Source: Arthrobacter sp. StoSoilA2
Lineage (GTDB): Bacteria > Actinomycetota > Actinomycetes > Actinomycetales > Micrococcaceae
Reading direction: 5' to 3'
DNA: 64,000 nt
Assembly (NCBI RefSeq): GCF_019977195.1
Contig: NZ_AP024643.1
Coordinates: forward strand, 4,278,001-4,342,000
The position numbers and the translations under genes are program-made. How positions within the stretch are numbered: the first letter of the stretch is position 1; each line of letters begins with the position of its first letter. Positions 1 through 7,431 of this stretch are shown in pieces. The notes under the pieces are model-generated. The model saw nothing but the letters and a program-made list of their open reading frames with translations. It made no database searches and had not been told where the DNA came from.

Positions 1-68
1 TGGGATCGGCCTGCATTGTGGACGCAGACAAAGAGGACGGAGGGCTTCTTGGCGGTTTCGGTGCTCAC
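1..68 (-). CDS. arsC: Arsenate reductase ArsC, LMW-phosphatase type (5' end only)
   Basis: Only the first 22 codons are in the window; the gene runs off the left edge. Read on the minus strand from a GTG at 68, the start encodes a short Ser/Thr/Lys lead followed by VLFVCVHNAGRSQ. This is the C-x5-R phosphate-binding loop of thioredoxin/mycothiol-linked arsenate reductases of the low-molecular-weight tyrosine phosphatase fold. An AGGAG ribosome binding site lies 6-10 bases before the GTG. In this family the first Cys attacks arsenate and yields arsenite for export. The gene lies downstream of, and in the same direction as, the ArsR-phosphatase fusion, with its own promoter/operator region between them. 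The C-terminal resolving cysteines cannot be seen. Confidence 0.85.
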   Translation of the reverse strand, partial: MSTETAKKPSVLFVCVHNAGRS

Positions 69-147
69 GGGTTTTCTCCTGGAAGTGTTGTGCGAACGAG
101 TGTGTGGTGTGGAGACATGCGCCCTAACCGTAAAGCTCTGAAAAACC

Positions 148-216
148 GTATCGATCCACGGATATTGATGAAGATCGATACATAGAAGTATCGGGCGGTA
201 TATCGATGATTGTCAA
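148..216 (-). promoter_or_regulatory. Promoter with ArsR-type operators upstream of arsC
   Basis: The 173-bp gap between arsC and the ArsR fusion is AT-rich. On the minus strand TTGACA (216-211) is followed after 18 bases by GATACT (192-187), a good housekeeping promoter reading into arsC. A perfect inverted repeat GTATCGAT (148-155) / ATCGATAC (174-181) lies just after it, and a third ATATCGAT (200-207) sits between the -35 and -10. ATCGAT-type dyads placed over a promoter fit ArsR repression. That the local ArsR proteins bind here is inferred. Confidence 0.6.
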
Positions 217-241
217 TATTTGATTTTTGAGGACCGCGCTT

Positions 242-916
242 CTAAGCGGCAACGACGCGCGCAGCGAGCTCAGTGACGCGGTGGGCAATATCCTCGAAGG
301 CTGCATCGAAGGCCGCCGGAGTATCCACCCGCAACGGATCGGCAACAGACCAGTGGATCCCACCGAGGCCGACCAACTCCTCATGGGCGTTGTCGCAGAC
401 GGTCACGATGAAGTCGGCTTCATCCGCCACTTCGTCAAGAGCGCGGGGAGCGACATCGGGCAGATCCAGGCCATGTCGCCGGGCCGCCTCGACAGCCCCC
501 GCGGCGATACTGTCCGCAGGGTGCGTTCCAGCCGAGACCGAAGGTATCGCGCTGGCCTGCCGCCAAAGGGCAGAGGCCAGTTGGGAGCGGGCACTGTTGC
601 GCGTGCAGACGAACAAGACGCGGCGTGCGTCGTGGGCGATGCCGGGCACAAGACCCTCGAAAGCGTCACTGGCAAGACGGAAGTAGCTGCGGCGCTTGTC
701 CGCCTCCGAGCGGTGGCGCTTTGCCAAGCCTGATTCCTCGAGGGTGCGCAGGTGGTGGGAGAGCAGGTTGGACGGCATACCCAATTCAGCCTGCAATTCC
801 GTTGGCGAAAAGTCCCCGAGGGTTAGCAGGTCAACTATGCGCAGGCGCGCTGGATCAGCGAGGGCGGCATGCCTTGCGACCCTTGCCTGAAAGACCTCAA
901 CTGATTCAATATTCAT
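242..916 (-). CDS. ArsR-family repressor fused to LMW-phosphatase/arsenate reductase domain
   Basis: A 224-residue two-domain protein. Residues about 5-85 form an ArsR winged helix (LADPARLRIVDLL, then the recognition helix NLLSHHLRTLEESGL). Residues about 97-220 form a low-molecular-weight phosphatase domain with the active-site loop VLFVCTRNSARSQ, the arsenate reductase fold. The N-terminal half lacks the ExCVC arsenite-binding box seen in the second ArsR of this cluster, so the metalloid may be sensed elsewhere. The ATG at 916 is preferred; an in-frame TTG at 952 would add 12 residues running into the divergent promoter. Such ArsR-ArsC fusions are known from actinobacteria. It is divergent from the aquaporin-like gene. 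Whether the phosphatase half reduces arsenate or acts as a sensor is unknown. Confidence 0.85.
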   Translation of the reverse strand: MNIESVEVFQARVARHAALADPARLRIVDLLTLGDFSPTELQAELGMPSNLLSHHLRTLEESGLAKRHRSEADKRRSYFRLASDAFEGLVPGIAHDARRVLFVCTRNSARSQLASALWRQASAIPSVSAGTHPADSIAAGAVEAARRHGLDLPDVAPRALDEVADEADFIVTVCDNAHEELVGLGGIHWSVADPLRVDTPAAFDAAFEDIAHRVTELAARVVAA

Positions 917-961
917 TGGTTCAATTTTGACTGAGTTAATTCTTTGCGTCAAGCTGTTCCC
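917..961. promoter_or_regulatory. AT-rich divergent control region between the ArsR fusion and the channel gene
   Basis: This 45-bp spacer is far more AT-rich than its surroundings. It contains the palindrome TCAATTTTGA (921-930) next to further TTCAAT/ATTGAA half-sites, typical of an ArsR operator shared by divergent genes. There is no clear Shine-Dalgarno before the ATG at 962, so the channel gene may be leaderless. No convincing -35/-10 pair could be fixed by eye. Confidence 0.4.
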
Positions 962-1702
962 ATGACTTCACCCCAGCCACCCCTGTGGCGCCGTGCCATT
1001 GCCGAACTGCTAGGCACCGTCCTGCTGGTTGCGGTCGTTGTCGGGTCCGGCATTGCCGCTCAACAGCTGTCCCCCGCCGACACCGGCCTGCAGCTGCTGC
1101 AAAACAGCACGGCTACAGTTCTCGGGCTGACAGTGCTGATCCTGGTGTTCGGGCCGATCAGTGGCGCCCACTTCAACCCCGTAGTGTCCTTGGCGGACTG
1201 GTTCCTGGGGCGGCGCAATGGGTCCGGACTGGCCCTTCGGGACCTCGGGGCGTATATACCCACGCAGATCGTGGGAGCGATCTGCGGGAGCGCCCTGGCG
1301 AACGCCATGTTTGAGATCGGGACGGACATTTCCAGGAAGGAACGCGCGACACCCGGGCACCTACTGGCCGAGATCGTTGCCACCGCAGTGCTGATCCTCC
1401 TGATTTTCGCTCTCGCAACCACGAATAGGGGTGCCCTGGCAGCCCCAGCCGTGGGCGCTTACATCGGCGCCGCGTACTGGTTCACGTCCTCAACTTCATT
1501 TGCCAACCCAGCCGTAACCCTCGGCCGGATTTTCAGCGACACGTTTGCCGGCATCGCACCGGCATCCGCGCCTCCATTCATCGCCGCGCAGCTGATCGGC
1601 GCAGCCTTGGGCCTTGCGCTTCTGCTCCTGCTCTTTCCAGGCGCCGGGCGCTCCGCCAGTGAGGTGGTCATCCCTCATACGGGGGAAGGCGCGGAGCGTT
1701 AA
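962..1702 (+). CDS. Aquaporin/MIP-family channel, probable arsenite channel of the ars cluster
   Basis: A 246-residue membrane protein with six hydrophobic helices and the two half-helix motifs of the MIP family: HFNPVVS (the first NPA box altered to NPV) and FANPAVT. MIP channels in ars operons conduct uncharged arsenite, As(OH)3, out of the cell after arsenate reduction. That role is inferred here from the neighbours: an ArsR-arsenate reductase fusion divergently transcribed and an arsR just downstream. The ATG at 962 was chosen over an upstream in-frame TTG at 944, which would overlap the regulator's 5' region. Water or glycerol transport is the alternative. The relaxed first motif is worth noting because pore selectivity depends on it. 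Confidence 0.8.
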   Translation: MTSPQPPLWRRAIAELLGTVLLVAVVVGSGIAAQQLSPADTGLQLLQNSTATVLGLTVLILVFGPISGAHFNPVVSLADWFLGRRNGSGLALRDLGAYIPTQIVGAICGSALANAMFEIGTDISRKERATPGHLLAEIVATAVLILLIFALATTNRGALAAPAVGAYIGAAYWFTSSTSFANPAVTLGRIFSDTFAGIAPASAPPFIAAQLIGAALGLALLLLLFPGAGRSASEVVIPHTGEGAER

Positions 1703-1767
1703 CGGAGAAGGGCAGCAGCTCACCGGCGAAGGGCCGCAGCTTAACGGCAAAAGGCGCCACGACCATA

Positions 1768-1797
1768 CATTGATGAATGTCAATGTTGCGGCATAAT
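1768..1797 (+). promoter_or_regulatory. Promoter and ArsR operator of the second arsR gene
   Basis: An inverted repeat CATTGA (1768-1773) / TCAATG (1780-1785) overlaps a candidate promoter, TTGATG (1770-1775) and CATAAT (1792-1797) spaced by 16 bases. Transcription would start at or next to the ATG at 1804, giving a leaderless or nearly leaderless mRNA. The dyad sits where a repressor would block RNA polymerase, consistent with autoregulation. Confidence 0.55.
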
Positions 1798-1803
1798 GGA
1801 TAG

Positions 1804-2151
1804 ATGACCTCGCTGCCACTCCTCGAACCGGCTACGGACAAGGACTGTTGTCCACCATCAACAGGGTCCCTCGACGCCTATGAGGCCCAGGTCCGCGCCT
1901 CCGTGTTTAAGGCGCTGGCCGATCCCAACCGGCTTCGCCTGTTGTCCATCGTCAAAAGCGCCGACGGCGGTGAAGCCTGCGTCTGCGATCTCACCGAGCC
2001 CCTGGACCTCGGCCAGCCGACAGTCTCACACCACCTGAAGATCCTGGTGGATGCCGGCCTTCTGCACCGCGAAAAGCGGGGCACATGGGCGTACTACTCC
2101 TTGGTCCCGGGTGCCATTGAGCGGACTTCCGGCCTGCTGGAGACCTTGTGA
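1804..2151 (+). CDS. arsR: ArsR-family arsenite-responsive repressor
   Basis: A 115-residue single-domain winged-helix protein. It has the ArsR core (FKALADPNRLRLLSIV), the metalloid-binding stretch EACVCDLTEPL with paired cysteines, and the recognition helix QPTVSHHLKILVDAGLL. A further CC pair near residues 17-18 could add thiol ligands. Arsenite or antimonite binding releases the repressor from operators such as the dyad directly upstream. Its TGA is overlapped by the GTG of the next gene (GTGA), so it is translationally coupled to the acetyltransferase. The cysteine-containing helix fits the As(III)-sensing class rather than Cd/Zn sensors. Confidence 0.9.
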   Translation: MTSLPLLEPATDKDCCPPSTGSLDAYEAQVRASVFKALADPNRLRLLSIVKSADGGEACVCDLTEPLDLGQPTVSHHLKILVDAGLLHREKRGTWAYYSLVPGAIERTSGLLETL

Positions 2152-2765
2152 CAAGCGGGACTTCAGGGACAAGCAGGACTACAGGGACGAGCGAGACTCC
2201 TCACACAACGGAGACTAAAGGCACAACGGAGACTAAAGGGACTACGGCGCCATTGCCCAACAGCGGCGTCCGGATCCGCAAAATGACCCGTTCCGATTGG
2301 CCGGTGGTCAGGGAGATCTTCACCGAAGGTATCGAGTCCGGGAACGCCACGTTCGAGCCCTCCGCTCCTGCGTGGGAGCAATTCGACGCTTCAAGACTCA
2401 ACGATCACAGGCTGGTCGCCGAAGCAGAAGGCCGGATCCTCGGTTGGGCCGCCGTGTCCGCCATCTCCTCGCGTGCGGCGTATGCGGGTGTCGTGGAGCA
2501 TTCCATTTACGTTGCCGGGGAAGCCCGCGGGTTGGGTGTGGGCAAGGCCCTTCTCCGCGCGCTGATCACGTCCACTGAAGAAGCAGGAATCTGGACGATC
2601 CAAGCCAGTGTCTTTCCCGAGAATGAAGCGAGCCTCCGGCTTCATGTTGCGGAGGGCTTTACGGTTGTCGGCCGGCGGAATCGAATCGCCAGGATGCCTC
2701 TTGGCCCACTCGCGGGGCAGTGGCGCGACACCCTAATGATCGAAAGACGCTCCGCGACTGTCTGA
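2148..2765 (+). CDS. GNAT N-acetyltransferase, ArsN1/phosphinothricin acetyltransferase type
   Basis: A 205-residue GNAT enzyme. From about residue 40 it follows the phosphinothricin/ArsN1 pattern: ATFE near the start of the fold, a VEHSIYV strand, the acetyl-CoA loop RGLGVGKALL, FPENEASLRLH, GFTVVG, and a C-terminal GQWRD. ArsN1 enzymes acetylate the amino group of arsinothricin, an arsenic analogue of phosphinothricin; the ars context favours this substrate, while phosphinothricin or methionine sulfoximine are alternatives. The GTG start overlaps the arsR stop. The first ~35 residues are a Thr/Ser/Gly/Glu low-complexity tail absent from ordinary family members and encoded by tandem DNA repeats; no in-frame ATG occurs until about residue 46. 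Confidence 0.75.
   Translation: MTSGTSGTSRTTGTSETPHTTETKGTTETKGTTAPLPNSGVRIRKMTRSDWPVVREIFTEGIESGNATFEPSAPAWEQFDASRLNDHRLVAEAEGRILGWAAVSAISSRAAYAGVVEHSIYVAGEARGLGVGKALLRALITSTEEAGIWTIQASVFPENEASLRLHVAEGFTVVGRRNRIARMPLGPLAGQWRDTLMIERRSATV
2204..2239 (+). repeat. 18-bp perfect tandem duplication in the acetyltransferase N-terminus
   Basis: Two adjacent identical copies (2204-2221 and 2222-2239) encode repeated Thr-Thr-Glu-Thr-Lys-Gly. The preceding bases (2149-2200) are degenerate ACAAGCRGGAC-like repeats encoding Thr-Ser-Gly. The unit is a multiple of three, so copy changes keep the reading frame. Confidence 0.85.
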
Positions 2766-2795
2766 AACCGGAAGTGTCTGCGAAGAGGGAGAGCC

Positions 2796-5090
2796 ATGGC
2801 TATGAGCGAGTTTCCGCAGCTTGGCTCTGCGAGCGCGGACCAGACGGTGTTGGGCAGCAAAGCAGCCACTCTTTCCGAGCTCAGGGCAGCGGGTTTCAAC
2901 GTGCCAGCGGGGTTCGTCGTCACGTCGGAGGTGGTTGGGCAACTCGGCAACAACCTCGCCGGCGCTCTGACAGCTGCTGCCGGCAGGACAGGCCCGGGAC
3001 CCTACGCTGTCAGGTCCTCTTCCACCGCCGAGGACCTCGCAGGCGCTTCCTATGCTGGTCTCTACGAAAGCTTGCTGAACGTTGAGCGGGATGACCTTGA
3101 GCATGCTGTCAGGCAATGTTTGGCCTCCGCTGCGGAGCATAGAGTTGCAGCGTATGAGGCTGTTCTCGGAGCAGCTGCCCGCGGCGATGCGGCAGGCCCT
3201 TCCATGGCGGTACTCGTTCAACAGATGGTCCAGCCCCGTGCCGCAGGCGTTGCGTTCACTGCCAACCCGCTGACCGGGGACCCCGACGAAACCATTGTCA
3301 CGGCCGTCGCCGGTCTTGGGGAGCCGCTGGTGTCCGGCGAAGCAGTCGGAGAGCAATGGACAGTCCGCGCCAGCGATGCCACGTGCACCACGGATGGCAG
3401 CATCCTCACCTCGGACCAAGCAAGGCAAGTAGCGGCGTTGGCCCGTCGGCTCGACCACCGGGCCGGGGTCCCGCAGGACATCGAGTGGGCTCTGGACCAT
3501 GACGACGCACTGTTCCTCCTTCAGGCCCGCCCGATGACGGCGCTTCCCACGCCAGCAGTTTGGACAGCTCCGGGCGAAGGCCTGTGGGCGAGGAATTTCA
3601 GGCTCGGTGAATGGCTTCCGGATCCCATGACGCCATTGTTCGAGGACTGGCTTCTTCGCCGGATCGAGACCGGGTATCTCGACGGCATGGAGGACGATAT
3701 TCAGGTGCGGGTGCCGTTTCGGTATGGCTCCGTCAATGGCTGGTATTACAACGCCCCGCCGATTCCGTCCCCACGGATTGTGGCGCCGTTGATAGTTCGA
3801 AGCCGTGGTCGTTTGCCGTGGTTCCTTTTCAACGTCCTTTTCCGCGTCTCCAGCAATCCGGCTGCGGCACACCGTGCTGTTCTGAAGGGTCTGGAGCTGA
3901 AATGGCGACACCAGCTGCTGCCCGACTATCGGGAACTCGTGCGCAATGCAGAGCAAGAGGTGGACACGGCTTCCCCGGCAAGGCTCATCGAGCTTGTGGA
4001 TGCCATTGTCAGGCAGGCGGGAATCTACCTGTGGTCATTTGCCGTCGTGGGCGGATCTGCCTGGAAAATGGAAGCTGCCCTGGCCAGGCTCTGGCAAAAG
4101 CACCTAGCCGCTCCGCTAAGCGACACGCCGGCAGGACGCCTCGGCCATCAGGCCCTGCTCCGCGGCCTTACGGGCAGCGCAGAACTCACTGGCAGCACAG
4201 GCCTTACTGGCAGCACAGGTCTCACCCGCAGCAATGCGACACCATCGGACTCGGCCGTTTACTCCCTCGACTGGTACCACCCGACCTTCGGCGAGGCAGG
4301 CATCCGAAGCCCTGAAACGGCTTCAACCATGGCCGGCAAGGAGGCTCTTGACGCACAGCGAAAGGCAGCCGAAGCCGCAGCGAGGGAAGTGCTGCTTGAT
4401 AGTCCAAGGGTCCTCACCCACTTTGATTCCCTCGTCACGATGGCCCAGTACTACGCCGCCCTAAGGGAAGAACAATCCCTTTACCTCACTCTGGGATGGC
4501 CGGTCTTGCGCCGTTGCGCCAAACGCCTGGGAGAAAACCTGGCTGCCGCAGGTGCCATCGAGGACCCGCAGGACATCCATTTCCTCCACCTGGGTGAAGT
4601 AATGAACCCTTCGGCGGACTACAGGGAGCTGGTAGGAAGCCGCCGGGCAACCTGGGAGATGCAACGGCGCCTGGACGCACCACTCATCATTGGCGAGCCC
4701 GGCAGGTTTGGAGCTGATCCCGTGGCGGGCGCAGTTGACGCCGCAAGGACAACCCACGAGGTTCCCGCTGGTGCAATTGTCGGCCACCCGGCCAGCACTG
4801 GACGCGCCACGGGCAGGGTGCGGGTGATGTCAGGTCTGGAGGAATTCGACAGCTTCCTCGATGGCGAGATACTCGTAGCGCGATCCACCGCACCAGCCTG
4901 GACGCCCCTCTTCGCTCGAGCCGCCGCCGTGGTCACCGACGGCGGAACCCTTGCCGCCCACGCCTCTCTGGTTGCCCGGGAGTACGGGATACCCGCCGTC
5001 GTTGGAACCGGCAACGCGACCCGGCTACTCAAGACGGGCCAGCGAGTCACCGTGGACGGAGGTGCGGGCTACGTCGTCGCGGCCGAATGA
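2796..5090 (+). CDS. PEP-synthase / rifampin-phosphotransferase-like dikinase
   Basis: A 764-residue three-part enzyme. Residues about 5-250 are the ATP-grasp-like PPDK/PEP-synthase N-terminal domain (GSKAATLSEL, AVRSSSTAEDLAGASYAG, FTANPLTGD, QDIEWA). About 255-640 match the substrate-binding region of rifampin phosphotransferases. The C-terminal swivelling phosphohistidine domain has GHPASTGRATG and TDGGTLAAHASLVARE, with H722 as predicted phosphocarrier. Family members move a phosphate from ATP via the His to an antibiotic or pyruvate. It is shorter than typical Rph (about 865 residues) and carries a Ser/Thr/Gly insert near residues 458-480. It starts 30 bases after the ArsN1-like gene, so co-transcription is likely. 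The substrate is unknown: rifamycins or an organoarsenical/phosphonate compound are possible. Confidence 0.75.
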   Translation: MAMSEFPQLGSASADQTVLGSKAATLSELRAAGFNVPAGFVVTSEVVGQLGNNLAGALTAAAGRTGPGPYAVRSSSTAEDLAGASYAGLYESLLNVERDDLEHAVRQCLASAAEHRVAAYEAVLGAAARGDAAGPSMAVLVQQMVQPRAAGVAFTANPLTGDPDETIVTAVAGLGEPLVSGEAVGEQWTVRASDATCTTDGSILTSDQARQVAALARRLDHRAGVPQDIEWALDHDDALFLLQARPMTALPTPAVWTAPGEGLWARNFRLGEWLPDPMTPLFEDWLLRRIETGYLDGMEDDIQVRVPFRYGSVNGWYYNAPPIPSPRIVAPLIVRSRGRLPWFLFNVLFRVSSNPAAAHRAVLKGLELKWRHQLLPDYRELVRNAEQEVDTASPARLIELVDAIVRQAGIYLWSFAVVGGSAWKMEAALARLWQKHLAAPLSDTPAGRLGHQALLRGLTGSAELTGSTGLTGSTGLTRSNATPSDSAVYSLDWYHPTFGEAGIRSPETASTMAGKEALDAQRKAAEAAAREVLLDSPRVLTHFDSLVTMAQYYAALREEQSLYLTLGWPVLRRCAKRLGENLAAAGAIEDPQDIHFLHLGEVMNPSADYRELVGSRRATWEMQRRLDAPLIIGEPGRFGADPVAGAVDAARTTHEVPAGAIVGHPASTGRATGRVRVMSGLEEFDSFLDGEILVARSTAPAWTPLFARAAAVVTDGGTLAAHASLVAREYGIPAVVGTGNATRLLKTGQRVTVDGGAGYVVAAE
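4167..4232 (+). repeat. In-frame 18-bp tandem repeats inside the dikinase gene
   Basis: About 3.7 units of an 18-bp sequence (4167-4184, 4185-4202, 4203-4220, partial to 4232) encode repeated Leu-Thr-Gly-Ser-Thr/Ala-Gly. Units 2 and 3 differ at only two bases (third codon positions or equivalent). The insert lies between the substrate-binding region and the phosphohistidine domain, where a flexible linker would be tolerated. Confidence 0.8.
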
Positions 5091-5094
5091 CGAA

Positions 5095-7266
5095 CTACCG
5101 TCCCACCGCCGTCCGTTCCTCCTCACGGGGACGCGCCACTGCATCAGCCTGCCGGCCGGGCTTAGCTGGCCACCAAATCCGGTGTCCGATGTCGTATGCG
5201 AGCGCGGGCACCAACAGTGAGCGGACCAGAATGGTATCCAGCAGCACCCCGAACGCCACGATGAAGGCCAGTTGCACGAGGAACATGATGGGAATAACTC
5301 CGAGGGCGGCGAACGTAGCAGCCAACACAACACCGGCTGACGTAATCACCCCACCCGTAACGCCCAGGCCACGGAGGATTCCAGGCCGGGTTCCGTGCTT
5401 CAACGATTCCTCGCGCACCCTGCTCATGAGGAAGATGTTGTAGTCCACGCCCAATGCCACCAGGAAGACGAACCCGAAGAGTGGAACCGTGGCATCTGCA
5501 CCTGGGAAACCGAAAATCCCGTTGAACACCAGGGCCGAGACGCCCATGGCTGCCGCATAGGACAGGACCACGGACAGCACCAGCAGCACAGGCGCCACAA
5601 CGGAGCGCAGCAGGAGCATCAGGATGAAGAGGACGACCACCAGGACGATGGGGATGATGACCACCAGGTCGCGCTGCGCGGTCATGTTGGTGTCCAGCGC
5701 CGTGGCAGTAACCCCGCCAACCAAAGCGCCGGCGTCGACATCTTTCACGGCCGCACGGAGCGACTTCACAGCTTCTTCGGCCTCGATCGAGTCGGCGGCA
5801 GAGTCGAGCGTCGCATTGATCAGCACCTTGCCCTCGCGGACGACGGGATCGGTCGGAGTTCCCGGAGCACCGGTGATGGGCACATTTCCGTCGGCCAGGA
5901 GGTAGGCGTCACCCACGCCATCGGCCGCTTTGACCTTGTCCAGCACTTCCTGCGCGGAATCTTCGGAGGCGACCACGACGGCGGGGCTGCCGCTGCCGGC
6001 GTCGAAATGCCGCGCCAGCGCGTCCTGGCCGTCCACGGCGTCGGAGGCCGCGAGGATGACGTCCGTTTGGGGGACGCCGTTGGCCTTCAATTGCAGGACG
6101 CCTGCCGAAGCCACCAGGAGCAGCAGGACCGAAGCCACCCATATGGCGCGCGGCCGCCGGGAAACCAGCGAAGCAGTTGCCCGCCACAGACCCTTTTGCC
6201 CTTCAAGTCCAGTAACCAGCTCGGGTTCGCGTTCGTCGTCGGGCAGGAGCTTGGGGCGGAAGGGCCAGAACGCGGCGCGGCCCAGCAGGGCCATGAGCGC
6301 TGGCAGGAGGGTAAGCGCGGCGAAGAGCGAGCAAAGGATTCCGGCAGCTGCCACAGGACCCAGCGCCTTGTTGGAGTTCAGGTCGGAGAAGAGCAGGCAA
6401 AGAAGGGCGATGATGACGGTCGCGCCGGACGCAAGGATCGGTTCGAAGGAGGCTTTCCATGCCGTGAGCACTGCCCTCGTGCGGTTGGTGGTGTGGGTCA
6501 GTGCTTCGCGGAATCGAGCCACATACAGCAGCGCATAGTCGGTGGCCGCACCAATCACCAGGATGGACAGGATGCCCTGGCTCTGGCCATTGAGCTGGAT
6601 CCAGCCCAGTTTGGCCATGGCGAACACCAGGAGAATGGCCGCGCAGAGCGCAAAGACCGATGTCAGGAGGACTGCCAGAGGCAGCACAAGTGAGCGGTAC
6701 ACGAGCAGCAAAATGACAAACACGGCGCCAAGGGCCACCAGCAGAAGGATGCCGTCAATGCCGCCGAACGCGTTCACCAGATCGGCGGTCAGCCCGGCGG
6801 GACCGGTGACGAAGGCGCGAGTCCCGTCGGGAGCGCCCGGTTGAACAACGTCGCGCAGTTCCTGGATTTTGTCGCGCAGCTCATCCGAGGACGCTATTGG
6901 CACGATGAACTGGACAGCTTTGCCGTCCTCCGAGGGAAGAGGCCCGACGACGGCGTCACCCAGCTTGAGCGCCTCGATGTCGGCTTTCAGCTGGGCTGCT
7001 TCGCCCAGCTGGGCCGGGGTGAGGGCCGTCCCGTTCTCAACGATGACCACGGCAGGGATCTCCTTGGAATCACGGAACTTCGCCTGCCAGTTACCGGCTT
7101 CCGTCGCTTCGGCGCCTGCTGGGAGAAACGAGGCCTGGTCATTGGAGGAGACTTCGTCCAGGCGCCCGAACGTTGGGCCGCCAACGCCGGCGATGCCAAG
7201 CCAGATGATGACAAGCACCACGGGCACCAACCATCGAAGCCAGAACGGTACCTTCTGCGGGTTCAT
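5095..7266 (-). CDS. MMPL-family (RND superfamily) exporter
   Basis: A 723-residue protein with the duplicated MMPL architecture: one N-terminal helix (about 12-30), an extracytoplasmic loop (about 35-165), a cluster of five helices (about 165-345), a second single helix (about 373-392), a second loop, and a final five-helix cluster (about 525-700). MMPL proteins are proton-driven exporters of lipids, cell-wall precursors or drugs in actinobacteria. It ends 4 bases from the stop of the convergent dikinase gene and is divergent from a MarR regulator with a palindromic operator in the shared spacer, suggesting an inducible efflux pump. The substrate cannot be read from sequence. Confidence 0.9.
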   Translation of the reverse strand: MNPQKVPFWLRWLVPVVLVIIWLGIAGVGGPTFGRLDEVSSNDQASFLPAGAEATEAGNWQAKFRDSKEIPAVVIVENGTALTPAQLGEAAQLKADIEALKLGDAVVGPLPSEDGKAVQFIVPIASSDELRDKIQELRDVVQPGAPDGTRAFVTGPAGLTADLVNAFGGIDGILLLVALGAVFVILLLVYRSLVLPLAVLLTSVFALCAAILLVFAMAKLGWIQLNGQSQGILSILVIGAATDYALLYVARFREALTHTTNRTRAVLTAWKASFEPILASGATVIIALLCLLFSDLNSNKALGPVAAAGILCSLFAALTLLPALMALLGRAAFWPFRPKLLPDDEREPELVTGLEGQKGLWRATASLVSRRPRAIWVASVLLLLVASAGVLQLKANGVPQTDVILAASDAVDGQDALARHFDAGSGSPAVVVASEDSAQEVLDKVKAADGVGDAYLLADGNVPITGAPGTPTDPVVREGKVLINATLDSAADSIEAEEAVKSLRAAVKDVDAGALVGGVTATALDTNMTAQRDLVVIIPIVLVVVLFILMLLLRSVVAPVLLVLSVVLSYAAAMGVSALVFNGIFGFPGADATVPLFGFVFLVALGVDYNIFLMSRVREESLKHGTRPGILRGLGVTGGVITSAGVVLAATFAALGVIPIMFLVQLAFIVAFGVLLDTILVRSLLVPALAYDIGHRIWWPAKPGRQADAVARPREEERTAVGR

Positions 7267-7299
7267 GGGTCCTTCTTCCGGAAGCTTGAGAGTCTCTTT

Positions 7300-7337
7300 A
7301 TTCCACCACAGAATATCTTTATGATGGAATTATTCCA
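7300..7337. promoter_or_regulatory. Palindromic operator between the MMPL exporter and MarR genes
   Basis: A perfect palindrome TGGAATTATTCCA (7325-7337) and an extra ATTCCA half-site (7300-7305), which forms a wider dyad with TGGAAT (7325-7330), lie in the 165-bp divergent spacer. TCTTTAT also occurs twice here. A 13-bp perfect dyad with one central base is typical for MarR dimers. Binding by the adjacent MarR protein is inferred. Confidence 0.55.
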
Positions 7338-7431
7338 AGAGTGAACCATTTGCTGATGCCGGATTCCTGTTTGGCGGGGAGTAATATCCGACAGGGCAGT
7401 AATCAAGGTTGAACGTAGGCGGGAGGGCAGG

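Noticed and set aside
2733..3956. 407-codon open frame on the minus strand
   Set aside because: It lies inside the well-supported dikinase gene on the other strand and its translation has no domain pattern; a high-GC shadow frame.
5395..6693. 432-codon open frame on the plus strand
   Set aside because: Antisense to the MMPL exporter; the translation is low-complexity His/Gln/Arg-rich, typical of a shadow frame.
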